Source: Mycobacterium sp. (GTDB lineage Bacteria > Actinomycetota > Actinomycetes > Mycobacteriales > Mycobacteriaceae). From it: a stretch of 64,000 nt of DNA. How positions within the stretch are numbered: the stretch's first letter is position 1; every line of letters begins with the position of its first letter. The notes under the pieces are model-generated. The model had not been told where the DNA came from. It searched no databases and saw only the letters and a list, made by a program, of their open reading frames with translations. Both the position numbers and the translations under genes were made by a program. This document shows, piece after piece, positions 1 to 9,668 of the stretch. The stretch spans positions 1 to 64,000 of the forward strand of contig NZ_SCRH01000007.1 in assembly GCF_004298145.1 (NCBI RefSeq). The letters are read 5' to 3'.

Positions 1-342
1 AAACACACCGCAATCGAGTCGCTGCCCTCCGTGGAAGCCGATCGTCAGGCAGACTCAAGTACGTAAACCTGCTCACTTTTCAACCGGAGCAGGCTGCTCA
101 GGATTCAACCGGAGCCGACACTGCCGAAGCACTGCGGAAACCGGGCAATGCGTGGAATCCCTGAACGTGGAAACGGCCCTCTGCGGAATCCAGCTCAACC
201 ACATACTTATTTGCGCGGCCCTCGTGTTCGCCTCGTCCCAAGGTGTCGGATACCGCTAGTACGTTGATGCACGCACGGCGTTTAGTCACCTGGTCGTCTA
301 CACGACACGGCCAGTCGGTCGGATCACGGGGATTGGAGTCAA

Positions 343-2616
343 GTGCGGAAGCGATGCAAGAACAAGCGGCGCAAAGGCGCTCCTCGTCAACGGCGGGTTG
401 ATCCACTTGGTCTCAGGCGAGACGGCGGTCCAGCCAGTTTCGAAGACGGTCCAGAAATCGATCTCGCCGATATGGTCGACGATATAAGCCTTTTCGCCGG
501 TTGTGACTCAATTGCCGCTGCGCGGACCATTTTGCGCGAACAGATCCAGCTTGAAGTCGAGGCGATGGCCGCTCTGGTGCAAGACGCCGATGCGTTCGAC
601 GTCATTGAGCTGATGCGACTGCGTGAACTTGGTGTGGTTCGCCAAGCTGCACCCGGTGGCAGCGCACTCGCCATCGAGATCGTGGCCGCCGTGCTGCTTT
701 CTCGGGGATCTCGGAAGCCGAGCCCGCTGCTCCGCGAAGAGACCGGGCCCCACATGGCCGTCAACGAGTTGCATCAGTGCGCCTTGCGCTTGCTGCGGCT
801 CGCGCAGGCGCGTCAACTCACCGAGGCGGCCTTGAACGGCGATCCTCTCGCCATGCTTGCCGCCGAGTATCAAGGGACCGTCATGGGCATCCGCAACTTG
901 CAGTACAGCAGCGTTCGAGATGCGCACGAAGCTCAGCTCTTCGACAATGAGCGAGCGGCTAGCCTGATGCAAAAACACTTGGGATACACCTACCCGCAGG
1001 TCGTCGCAGTTCGCAAAGCCATCCGTGAGGTGTCAGCGCAACGGATGACTGAGCTCCGGGATGGAACCGCGGACATCATGCTGCGCAACCAGGGCGCTCC
1101 GCCGGACCAGATACCAGCAGCCGAAGCGGAGGAAGTGATGTCGCAAATGGTTGCTCTGATGTTCTTGCCGGGAGATCGGGCCACGATTTCCGTGAGCGAC
1201 GTGGCTTCCTCGGCCGGTGTGAGCGATGAGACGGCGCTTGCTGTGCTGACGTCGTTCTCACAGTTCTTCGACTCAGCGATATCTGCGACTGACCGTGTCT
1301 ACGACATGCTGGTCGGGACGAATCCGTTCCTGAGCACGCCGCTGGTATCAGACGGTGCCGCCCACTTTGTATCGACGTCGACTGAAGTGGGAAACGACTC
1401 GTTGCGGAGGATCTTCGAGAGGGCGCTCACTTCGAACAGCAAGGACTTCACCTCATACGACCAAAAAGTCCGCGTTGCGATGAGCGAGCAGATTGCGCTT
1501 AACGGGCTTGCGTCGATCCTTGACACCCCACCGTCGCACGCTGCATTCAAGTACTTTGCGCCGGAAAACGAAGACGAAATCGGTCAGCTTGGATCCGGGT
1601 GTGCGGACCCCGCCGCAGTGGGCAAGCAAGTCGAAGGCGACGGCCTTTTCATCATCGATGACGTTGTGATCGTCGTGGAGACAAAAGGCAAGTCGATGGC
1701 CGAGCAGTCGCGACGAGGAGACGTCACACGGCTTTCGCGCGATCTCGCCGCGACCATTGGCGATGCCTGTGAACAGGCTAAACGGATCGAACGTCTCATT
1801 GAAACCAACCGGGGCATCTGGCTTACCGATAAAAGCTGGCTAGATTTGTCGCAAATCCGCGAGGTCCGTTGCGTGGCGGCACTCCTAGACGATGTCGGCC
1901 CTCTAGGTACCGCGATCGGTCGACTTCAGCAGGCCGGCATTGTCAGCGAGGCCAAACCACCGTGGATCACCTCGCTGCACGACCTCACTACCATCGCCGC
2001 AGTTTGTGATCGACCCGCAGAGTTCCTCCACTACCTCAGAGTTCGAACCGACAGCCCAGTCACCACTCACTTCTGGGCACTCGACGAGCTCGACCTGTAC
2101 ATGATTTTTCTCCAGGGAGATCTCTGGGTCGATGATGATGACGAAGATGCCATCAGCATGGTCGACGACCATTGCGTCGAGCTCAACAAGTGGATGGATC
2201 GGCACGAACATGAGGGGACCGAATTACCCGAGAAGCCGTCGTTCAATGCTGTCCCAGCGATGCTGGAGCTCGTTGACGCGATTACCGCCTTACGCCAACC
2301 AGGGTGGCTGCGCTGCGGCGCCGACCTCTTGTCCTTGGCGGGCGAGGCGCAACAACAACTCCTCGACATGATCGCTGAACTTGGCCGCCGCACTGAGGAC
2401 GACGGCGACGAACACCATGGGGCCTTCTCGTTTGACAGCACGTGGGAGCGTCCGGCCTTTTTCTTCGCGATCAGTCCAATTGGAATGAACATGGACGATG
2501 TTGCGACGCAACTCTTCGCATATATGGGAGGGAAGTCCGCGCAGATCGGGGCCGAGCGCTCCTACGGACTCATATTCGACACCCACCAAAAGTTGGGACG
2601 GTTTCTCTACTTGTAA
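343..2616 (+). CDS. Hypothetical multidomain protein (757 aa) with PD-(D/E)XK/NERD-like nuclease signature; accessory island gene 1
   Basis: Long ORF from GTG with GGAG about 5 nt upstream. Motif VEGDGLFIIDDVVIVVETKGK (D...ExK) at about 1630-1692, followed by a helix with Q/R (DACEQAKRIERL). Confidence 0.8.
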   Translation: MRKRCKNKRRKGAPRQRRVDPLGLRRDGGPASFEDGPEIDLADMVDDISLFAGCDSIAAARTILREQIQLEVEAMAALVQDADAFDVIELMRLRELGVVRQAAPGGSALAIEIVAAVLLSRGSRKPSPLLREETGPHMAVNELHQCALRLLRLAQARQLTEAALNGDPLAMLAAEYQGTVMGIRNLQYSSVRDAHEAQLFDNERAASLMQKHLGYTYPQVVAVRKAIREVSAQRMTELRDGTADIMLRNQGAPPDQIPAAEAEEVMSQMVALMFLPGDRATISVSDVASSAGVSDETALAVLTSFSQFFDSAISATDRVYDMLVGTNPFLSTPLVSDGAAHFVSTSTEVGNDSLRRIFERALTSNSKDFTSYDQKVRVAMSEQIALNGLASILDTPPSHAAFKYFAPENEDEIGQLGSGCADPAAVGKQVEGDGLFIIDDVVIVVETKGKSMAEQSRRGDVTRLSRDLAATIGDACEQAKRIERLIETNRGIWLTDKSWLDLSQIREVRCVAALLDDVGPLGTAIGRLQQAGIVSEAKPPWITSLHDLTTIAAVCDRPAEFLHYLRVRTDSPVTTHFWALDELDLYMIFLQGDLWVDDDDEDAISMVDDHCVELNKWMDRHEHEGTELPEKPSFNAVPAMLELVDAITALRQPGWLRCGADLLSLAGEAQQQLLDMIAELGRRTEDDGDEHHGAFSFDSTWERPAFFFAISPIGMNMDDVATQLFAYMGGKSAQIGAERSYGLIFDTHQKLGRFLYL

Positions 2617-2773
2617 GCACTTTTTCCCAGCCCGGCTCTTCGAAAAAACACTGCTTAGCCCCCGCCGGAACACAGCTGTTCCCCAACCAAACCCGATAAT
2701 TTCGCCGAGAAGTCTGCACACGGGTTATGCAGACAAGTGCGCGCTCGTCGGGGGTATGCGGTAGGAGACACAT

Positions 2774-5056
2774 ATGGATGCCGATGACACGGCGCCAGAG
2801 GCCCGCAGTACCCAATTCGAGTCAGCATGGTCGGCGTTCGACGACGCGACGCGTGCGGCAGACCGCATGGCGAGCACGTGGAACGATCTAGTCGCTCCGG
2901 ATCTGTTCAGAACTAACGTTCACGTCGATGACGACGGAAATGGACGTGTCGACGTCCAAATTGATGAATATGAGGGTCACCAGCTTGAAGACTTGGAGCT
3001 GCACGCCCGCGCGTTCATCGATGCGCTGATGACGACCGCACGCGAAGCACTTCGTGCCACTGAGAAGATTGTCTCGGGCCCGTTGGGTCCACCCCAGGTC
3101 GAGAACCTCCCGCTTTTCGGTGCAGAGTCTGAATTTCTTGCGTTCGTCGAATCGGGGGCATTGTCAGGGCTGCGACCTGACCAGATCCAATTGATCGAAC
3201 AGTTCCAGCCCTACTACTGGGCTGATGCCATCAAGCCAGCTCATCAACGATTCGGCGCAGTCGTGATGCGCCTGTTCGGCCTCGCGACGCCCATACAACG
3301 GGAAGCCCGCCCCCTAGTGGCCTTCTGGGTGCAGTCCGCGCTCCCAGCCTTGGAAGCAGATCCACCAGCGGTAGTCACTCAGTTGCAGACCTACCCCGAT
3401 GGGGTTCTCGTCGATTGGCATCTGGTCGCCACGTTCCATGTGCCTCCGGGTACCTCGCCGCAGTACACCCCCAATATCGCCATTGATCCCATCCTCAATA
3501 CAGAGCCCTGGCCGGAGGGTCCAGACGACAACATGAGCGTCCAATGCCGCCAACTCCTACGGGCGATCGAGGAGCTCATCGTGGCCTTCGAGCGTTCAGT
3601 GGGACTCCGGGCACCGCTCAACGATGGTCACTTTCGGCTTATCCCAGCCGAAGACGATCCCCTGTGGGCGCGAGTAGACACCAGCGATAACCCTGACGTC
3701 GAGGCAGGCCTTGCTGGATCTGACATCGGTCTCGCAACCTATCGTTCAGGAGACGACCTCATCATGCTGGTTCAACGCCCCGACGGTGTCTATGGACGAA
3801 TTGTCCCGATGGCCGGCGATCTCGATCCGGCCGCAAATCGTGGTGCAGCGGCCGAGGATGCGAGTCGTGACTCAGCCGCCCAGTGGGGTCTTCCGGATTT
3901 CGTCTTTGACCCCGAAACCGTCCAACGTGGCAGTGCCACAAGAGAAGTCGGCGACAGCACCGTCATCTGCGGTGATCGCGGGCTGGCCGTTCAAGTGAAG
4001 GCGAGGACCAACGCGACCACAACAGACGATCGGGAGCGTGCATGGATTGCCAAGAAGGCCAAGGAAGGAGCGCGGCAGGCAAGCGGATCCGTCAGGACAG
4101 TTCAGCGCGGACCCGTTGCGCATACAAACGCACGCGGACGGTCAATCACCGTCGACGGTAATGCGATTCAGTGGGTCGGCGTGGTGATCATCGACCACGA
4201 CACGCCCTCAGACAACGTGTCCGCCTATTCAGAAACTGTGCCGATCCCCTACGTTGTCATCCTGAGGAGAGAATGGGATTTTCTGTTCGATCAGCTGCGT
4301 TCGACAACCGCCGTCGTGGACTACCTCCATCGCATCGCCGGGCATCGCGTAGCGCCTGGCAAGCACGCCACTCATTACTACGAGTTGGCGCTTGCCGACG
4401 AACGCACACCACCGGACTTTGAAAGATCTGGCATCCAGGCCTCCCTCAACGATCCCGAGCTTCGCACCTCACGACCGACACTGCCACTTGAACCGGCAAG
4501 CGCAGCAGACGAATACGGGGCACGCATGTATCGCCAGATCCTCGAAGACATTGCGGAATGCCGGCGGAACGGCGACGAGGCAGACCGCTTATTCGTACTG
4601 CACCTGCTCGACAAGCTCTACGTAGCCGAGCGCGCCGTTGTTGGCCGACTGCTGTTAACCAACATGAGCAAAGCACCCCGAGTGGACATCGGCACCACCC
4701 GTTGGGATTTCCGACGCTATCTACTCGGTGAGACCGATCTCCATCTGGCATACGCAGTGTGCAACCACTTCACCGACCGACATAGGGACGCGTTCAAACA
4801 GTGGGGCATGCTGCGCCACCACGAATGGATCACGGACCTAGAACCCGACCGACGAAGTGACGCGACGACGGTGGCAGCGATGCTGACTCCGCGCTATGAC
4901 AAGGTTCATCCTTGGGACACAACCTTATTCGCACACTTCGGTGAGAGACCTTTTGACGATGACGAGCTGGAATCGATGCGCAGGCTATGGAACAACCCCC
5001 AGAATTTCGCTACTGACGCAGAGATTGAGTCGAGCGGTCGGCCAAGTGATCAATAA
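2774..5056 (+). CDS. Hypothetical protein (760 aa) with PD-(D/E)XK-like (QxK variant) nuclease signature; accessory island gene 2
   Basis: ATG preceded by AGGAGA. Motif REVGDSTVICGDRGLAVQVKAR at about 3940-4008. Confidence 0.8.
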   Translation: MDADDTAPEARSTQFESAWSAFDDATRAADRMASTWNDLVAPDLFRTNVHVDDDGNGRVDVQIDEYEGHQLEDLELHARAFIDALMTTAREALRATEKIVSGPLGPPQVENLPLFGAESEFLAFVESGALSGLRPDQIQLIEQFQPYYWADAIKPAHQRFGAVVMRLFGLATPIQREARPLVAFWVQSALPALEADPPAVVTQLQTYPDGVLVDWHLVATFHVPPGTSPQYTPNIAIDPILNTEPWPEGPDDNMSVQCRQLLRAIEELIVAFERSVGLRAPLNDGHFRLIPAEDDPLWARVDTSDNPDVEAGLAGSDIGLATYRSGDDLIMLVQRPDGVYGRIVPMAGDLDPAANRGAAAEDASRDSAAQWGLPDFVFDPETVQRGSATREVGDSTVICGDRGLAVQVKARTNATTTDDRERAWIAKKAKEGARQASGSVRTVQRGPVAHTNARGRSITVDGNAIQWVGVVIIDHDTPSDNVSAYSETVPIPYVVILRREWDFLFDQLRSTTAVVDYLHRIAGHRVAPGKHATHYYELALADERTPPDFERSGIQASLNDPELRTSRPTLPLEPASAADEYGARMYRQILEDIAECRRNGDEADRLFVLHLLDKLYVAERAVVGRLLLTNMSKAPRVDIGTTRWDFRRYLLGETDLHLAYAVCNHFTDRHRDAFKQWGMLRHHEWITDLEPDRRSDATTVAAMLTPRYDKVHPWDTTLFAHFGERPFDDDELESMRRLWNNPQNFATDAEIESSGRPSDQ

Positions 5057-5062
5057 GAGAGG

Positions 5063-6595
5063 GTGACGATCGTGGATCCATTGGCCCCGCTGGGTCGCAA
5101 TGAAGAGTGCTGGTGTGGATCCGGCGCGAAATACAAGCGCTGCCATGGCGATCACCGCCCCGGCTCGCAGCCAGGCGCACCGCTGCCGCCCGACCGAGAG
5201 GGCAGCGTTTTCTTGAGTCCCACCGTGAACATGGCAACCGATGCGATCACCATCCCCGAAGGTGGGGCACCCTTCAGGTTCGCCGAGACTGAACTGGCCG
5301 CCAGAGCGGTCGAATACACCAACTGGGACGCGCACCTCATTGAAGTCGCCGCATCTGCTGGGCAAGTGTTGTCCCCGTCCGATCTGGGGCGACTTCGGGT
5401 CGAAGTCCTGAGCCGACTGGCATCACTCAGTACCGATGATTCGGAGCCAAGCGACGAGATCAAGCACGGAATTCTCCTCCTGGCAGCGCAATCGATCCGG
5501 ACGATAAGCGCTCTCGCTCAGACAACTCCGAAACCGTCGATGCTCTGGAATCAAGAGCTCGATCCTGCAAAGTTCTTGGGCCGCACCCTGCTACTGGCAG
5601 ACCACGTGGTTATGCCAGATCGGGTCTTCAAGGCGCTTTTGGAGGGTCCACAAGACAAATCCCTGCGGAGAGCAGCAGAAAACGAGCTTAAGCTGAGCAA
5701 ACTCCTCAGTGCAGGGCTAGTAATCCCCGTGCCGATCGGACCAGCGATGGCCCTGAGCGGTGCAGCATCTATCAAGCTCACCAACCGCGACTTAGAAGAT
5801 GCCGCTCTCGTCTCCTGGGTTCGGGACCAACTGATCCTCGAAGGCCCGACGGCAAGGGAAGCCCTATTCGTGCGAGCCAAAGACGATCTGTCCAAGCACG
5901 CCGACAAATTTTGGCTCTACAGTCACATGGACCCTGACTCCCTGAGCGCGGGTGACGGACGATTCACAACCCGCATGCTCCAACCCTATGACCCCGAACA
6001 CGACTACAACCCTTGGATCAGACAGGCATCAGACTCCGCAATCAGCTTCTACGTGCAACGCACGGCCAAGCGACTCGTCACAGCCGACGTCTACGGCTCC
6101 GACTACGTATCGGCATCAATGTTCGAGGCGCGGCTCCTCAACCGACGAGGGCGCAGTGGCGGCAACACAGCCGCTCAGGCCGCTATGTGGGCCGACGTGC
6201 CACGGCTCCCAAGTCTCTCGGCGCCCGACCTAGTCAAAGTAATTCAAAACGAGGAAGCCGTTGACGACCTTCGGCGACTTGTAAGAGCCTCGCTGGTAAC
6301 AGCGCGCACTGCTGGCGAACAAGCTGACGCATTAACGACGCTGGCTCATCAGCTGGAGGCAACCTCGCACCGCTTGGAGAGATCGTCGATATCGGACCGC
6401 TGGTGGCAGATGGCGGCGCCCGGAGGTCTCGGGCTGGGCGGCCTCGTAATTGGTTCCTTCTCTGGCGGATTGCCCGCGGCACTAGGAGCGACGCTAGAGG
6501 TGCTCGCCGGCGTCGCGCCGTATCTTGGCGCTCGCGCTAACACTCGACACGAGGCAGCGCATCTATTTTTGACGGCGCGCCGCAAGGCGTGGTGA
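5063..6595 (+). CDS. SEC-C motif (zinc-binding) protein, 510 aa, with hydrophobic Gly-rich C-terminal segment; accessory island gene 3
   Basis: GTG start 6 nt after the gene 2 stop. N-terminal LGRNEECWCGSGAKYKRCHGD matches the SEC-C CxCGSGxKYKxCHG pattern. C-terminal GGLGLGGLVIGSFSGGLPAALGATLEVLAGVAPYLGA. Confidence 0.8.
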   Translation: MTIVDPLAPLGRNEECWCGSGAKYKRCHGDHRPGSQPGAPLPPDREGSVFLSPTVNMATDAITIPEGGAPFRFAETELAARAVEYTNWDAHLIEVAASAGQVLSPSDLGRLRVEVLSRLASLSTDDSEPSDEIKHGILLLAAQSIRTISALAQTTPKPSMLWNQELDPAKFLGRTLLLADHVVMPDRVFKALLEGPQDKSLRRAAENELKLSKLLSAGLVIPVPIGPAMALSGAASIKLTNRDLEDAALVSWVRDQLILEGPTAREALFVRAKDDLSKHADKFWLYSHMDPDSLSAGDGRFTTRMLQPYDPEHDYNPWIRQASDSAISFYVQRTAKRLVTADVYGSDYVSASMFEARLLNRRGRSGGNTAAQAAMWADVPRLPSLSAPDLVKVIQNEEAVDDLRRLVRASLVTARTAGEQADALTTLAHQLEATSHRLERSSISDRWWQMAAPGGLGLGGLVIGSFSGGLPAALGATLEVLAGVAPYLGARANTRHEAAHLFLTARRKAW

Positions 6596-6696
6596 GACAA
6601 CCGCGAACCGGACCACAATCACAACGTCTTGTCGTCGTACTACGTCGGCTTCACCGAACACGCACCCAGAGGCAGAACAACGCCGCGGTGCTGAAC

Positions 6697-6885
6697 TCAG
6701 CCTGGCACTGCAGTGGCGGCGACACCCACCAAAAAATCGGAGCCGACAGATGCAGTTACAGACAGCACTTCACTGTTCATACTCACCACCTCCCTACGCA
6801 TCCAGCCTCGCGCGCGAGACACCAACGTCGGAACAATGTTGAGAAGTACAGCCACCACCAAAATGGTCAGTGCCAGACCTGGCAT
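6697..6885 (-). CDS. Candidate small membrane protein (62 aa), or a 27-aa peptide from an internal start at 6780
   Basis: N-terminal hydrophobic helix MPGLALTILVVAVLLNIVPTLV. Internal ATG at 6780 preceded by GGGAGGTGGTGAGT (strong SD). Confidence 0.3.
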   Translation of the reverse strand: MPGLALTILVVAVLLNIVPTLVSRARGWMRREVVSMNSEVLSVTASVGSDFLVGVAATAVPG

Positions 6886-7478
6886 TCCTGCCAGGCTCAG
6901 TCCAGCTCATCAATATTACCAAAGCTCAATGCAGAATCTGGGGCGATAAGCAATATGATGTTCGACACATGGCGCCGCGATTGGACGCGCGTGGACGGCC
7001 TGTACGCGTGGAGCTCTACCGTCCGGTCGACGGGAAACGGCGACAACTCACGCGCGTAGCTACCCGGATGAACGATGCTGGACTGCAAGGAATGAACACA
7101 ACCCGGCACTACCGCGCCGGCCCCTGGCCGAACCATTCAAGGTCCCCGCCAGACACGAAAGCGTCCTTCCAGTCATGAGACGCTGGTCAACAACTCAGCT
7201 GGAAAGTCTCGACTCGTGTCGCAAGTGGCCAAGTCCCCCCTCGGACACACGACTGAGGCGAGCGAAATGAACGCTTGCATTCATTTCCGAGCCGATGGAG
7301 TGTGTTGAGCGGCGAAGCCGCGATCACACATCCGGCGGCCGCACACCCGCGCCGATGGCGCCGTGGGATTCAACGTCGCTCGCAACATCCAATCACCTTC
7401 CCGCGCAGCATCATTGCGCTTGCGGGGGCCGGCGGCCCGGAACACGGTCCGCACGTAGTCGTTCAGACGTAGGCTGGT

Positions 7479-8165
7479 GTGCGACCCATGAACCGACGGG
7501 ACGGCTTTCTCCGGCGAACGGCGACACGCAGTTTTCGTGACCGCCGCGAGGCCGGTCGCGCGGTGGCCGAGCAGCTGATGTCCTACGCAGGCCGCGACGA
7601 CGTGCTGGTGTTCGGGCTGGCACGCGGCGGCGTGCCGGTGGCCTGGGAGATCGCCGCGGCACTGCATGCCCCGCTGGACGTGTTCCTGGTGCGCAAGCTC
7701 GGGGTGCCGAACTGGTCGGAGCTGGCGATGGGAGCGCTGGCCAGCGGTGGCGGTCTGGTGATGAACGACGACGTCGTCGCCAGCTTGCGCGTCACCGACG
7801 AGCAGGTGCGCGAGGCGATCGACAGCGAGACGGCCGAACTGCTCCGGCGTGAACACGCCTACCGGGGTGGCCGCCCGGTCGCCGACCTGCGCGACCGGAT
7901 CGTGATCCTGGCCGACGACGGGATCGCCACCGGCGCCAGCATGCTGGCCGCCGTGCGGGCGGTGCGAGCCGCAGGGCCGAAATCGATCACGGTCGCGGTC
8001 CCGGTGGGACCGGAGTCGACCTGCCGCGAGCTCGCGCGGGAGGCCGATGACGTGGTGTGCGTGACGATGCCGCCCGGATTCGAAGCGGTCGGGCAGGTCT
8101 ACGACGACTTTCATCAAATCAGTGACGACGAGGTGCGCGAACTGCTCACCACGCCGACCGGCTGA
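7479..8165 (+). CDS. Phosphoribosyltransferase domain protein (Rv2143-like)
   Basis: PRTase signature [22 protein letters not shown]; location next to wag31. Start GTG 7479 or ATG 7488. Confidence 0.85.
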   Translation: MRPMNRRDGFLRRTATRSFRDRREAGRAVAEQLMSYAGRDDVLVFGLARGGVPVAWEIAAALHAPLDVFLVRKLGVPNWSELAMGALASGGGLVMNDDVVASLRVTDEQVREAIDSETAELLRREHAYRGGRPVADLRDRIVILADDGIATGASMLAAVRAVRAAGPKSITVAVPVGPESTCRELAREADDVVCVTMPPGFEAVGQVYDDFHQISDDEVRELLTTPTG

Positions 8166-8176
8166 ACGCGCGAACG

Positions 8177-8518
8177 CTACTTGGTGGGCTCGTCGCTGCG
8201 GCCCTCGGCCGCGACCCTGGATTGCTCCGGCTCCTCCGCCTGCACGCCGGTGACGGCCTCCGGTTCTCCCTCAGCGGGGACTTCCTCGAGGTAGTCGACG
8301 TAGTCGAGTTCGTCGGGAGTGGCCTCGCCCGCATCCTGGCCTTCGTCACCACCCAGGTCACGCTGCTGGCGCTCCCGCAGGGCGTCGAGGACCAACAGCA
8401 CCACGCCCACCACGCTGGCGGCGATGCACACCCAGGCGACCAGCTCGTTACTGGTGACGACGGCGAACACCAACGCGACGAGCCCGATCAGGGCTAAGAC
8501 CAGCGCAATGACGAGCAT
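8177..8518 (-). CDS. Small two-TM membrane protein (Rv2144c-like)
   Basis: Two hydrophobic helices (MLVIALVLALIGLVALVFAVV, LVAWVCIAASVVGVVLLVLDAL) and synteny. Confidence 0.8.
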   Translation of the reverse strand: MLVIALVLALIGLVALVFAVVTSNELVAWVCIAASVVGVVLLVLDALRERQQRDLGGDEGQDAGEATPDELDYVDYLEEVPAEGEPEAVTGVQAEEPEQSRVAAEGRSDEPTK

Positions 8519-8610
8519 CGGGCATCCTCCAGGCGACGAGCGGGACTGCGGTGTTCAAGACCTAGTGTGCCAACCCCGAAGCTCGGCGAGCATCCGGCAC
8601 AGCTGAAAGG

Positions 8611-9408
8611 CTAGTTGTTGCCCCGGTTGAATTGGTCGAACCCACCCGCATCCGCACTGGAGTCCACGGGTGCCGCCGATCCGCGCTGGCCGAGTTCCTC
8701 CAGCTGAGATTCCAGGTAGGTCTTGAGCCGGGTGCGGTATTCACGTTCGAAGGTGCGGAGCTGCTCGAGGCGGCCTTCCAGAACCGTGCGCTGCTGGTTG
8801 ATGGTGCCCATGATCTCGGAATGCTTACGTTCGGCGTCGGCCTGCAGGGCGTCGGCCTTCTCCTGGGCCTGGCGCAACTGGGTCTCCGAGCGGGTCTGCG
8901 CGTCCGCCAACATCGCGTCGGCGCGCTGCCGGGCCTCGGTGACCGTGGTCTCGGCGGTGCTGCGGGCCTCACTGAGAATCTGGTCGGCGTTGGTGCGGGC
9001 GTCGGACAGCATCTTCTCCGACTCGGCCTGCGCGGTGCTGGTGAGCCGGTCGGCGGTGTCTTGGGCCAGGCTCAGCACCCGAGCGGCCTTCATGGCCTGT
9101 TCCTCGTTGTTGACCGGGGCGGCCGGGGTGGGCGCCGCCTTGACGGGCTCCGGCTCGGGCTCGCGGACGGGAATGGCCTGGGTGGGCGCGGCGGCAGCGG
9201 CCGGGGCGGCGGCACCGCCACCGGACGCCAGCTCCTGGTCCAGCTCGTCAATCCGCTGGCGCAGATCGCTGTTCTCTTCGATGAGTCGCGTCAGCTCGCC
9301 TTCCACCAGATCGAGGAAGGCATCCACCTCGTCTTCGTTGTAGCCCCGCTTGCCGATCGGTGGCTTACTGAACGCCACATTGTGGACGTCGGCTGGTGTA
9401 AGCGGCAT
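8611..9408 (-). CDS. wag31: Cell-wall growth/polarity protein DivIVA (Wag31)
   Basis: [36 protein letters not shown], coiled coil. Confidence 0.97.
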   Translation of the reverse strand: MPLTPADVHNVAFSKPPIGKRGYNEDEVDAFLDLVEGELTRLIEENSDLRQRIDELDQELASGGGAAAPAAAAAPTQAIPVREPEPEPVKAAPTPAAPVNNEEQAMKAARVLSLAQDTADRLTSTAQAESEKMLSDARTNADQILSEARSTAETTVTEARQRADAMLADAQTRSETQLRQAQEKADALQADAERKHSEIMGTINQQRTVLEGRLEQLRTFEREYRTRLKTYLESQLEELGQRGSAAPVDSSADAGGFDQFNRGNN

Positions 9409-9514
9409 TGTTTCGTCCCCTCAAGTTCCTATCAAACGTTCTGGAAAGTGTAGAACGCAGTGGTAGCCGTAGCGCAACTGCCGTCCATCCTGTCACACCA
9501 GGCGCGACGGTTGC

Positions 9515-9600
9515 TGATTAGCCCAATAAATAAGACCCAATTTCAAACACTAAGGCCAATAAAATCCGAAACCTTAGAAATTTTAAATCGCGGAAACCAA
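9515..9600. other. AT-rich intergenic island upstream of wag31
   Basis: Marked A/T enrichment against surrounding GC-rich DNA; repeated CCAATAAA (9523-9530, 9556-9563) and CTAAGG/CCTTAG inverted repeat (9550-9577). Confidence 0.6.
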
Positions 9601-9668
9601 ACCGACGCTAAAGCGTGGCCGATCCGTCTCCGGGCCGGGACGGGCTCACATCGCGGGCCGGGAAAGAC

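Noticed and set aside
98-406. 102-aa minus ORF at the window start
   Set aside because: No motifs and overlaps the start of island gene 1; evidence too weak.
6589-7059. 156-aa + ORF after the SEC-C gene
   Set aside because: Low-complexity, no RBS or motif seen; ATG/GTG overlaps the upstream stop region but translation looks non-coding.
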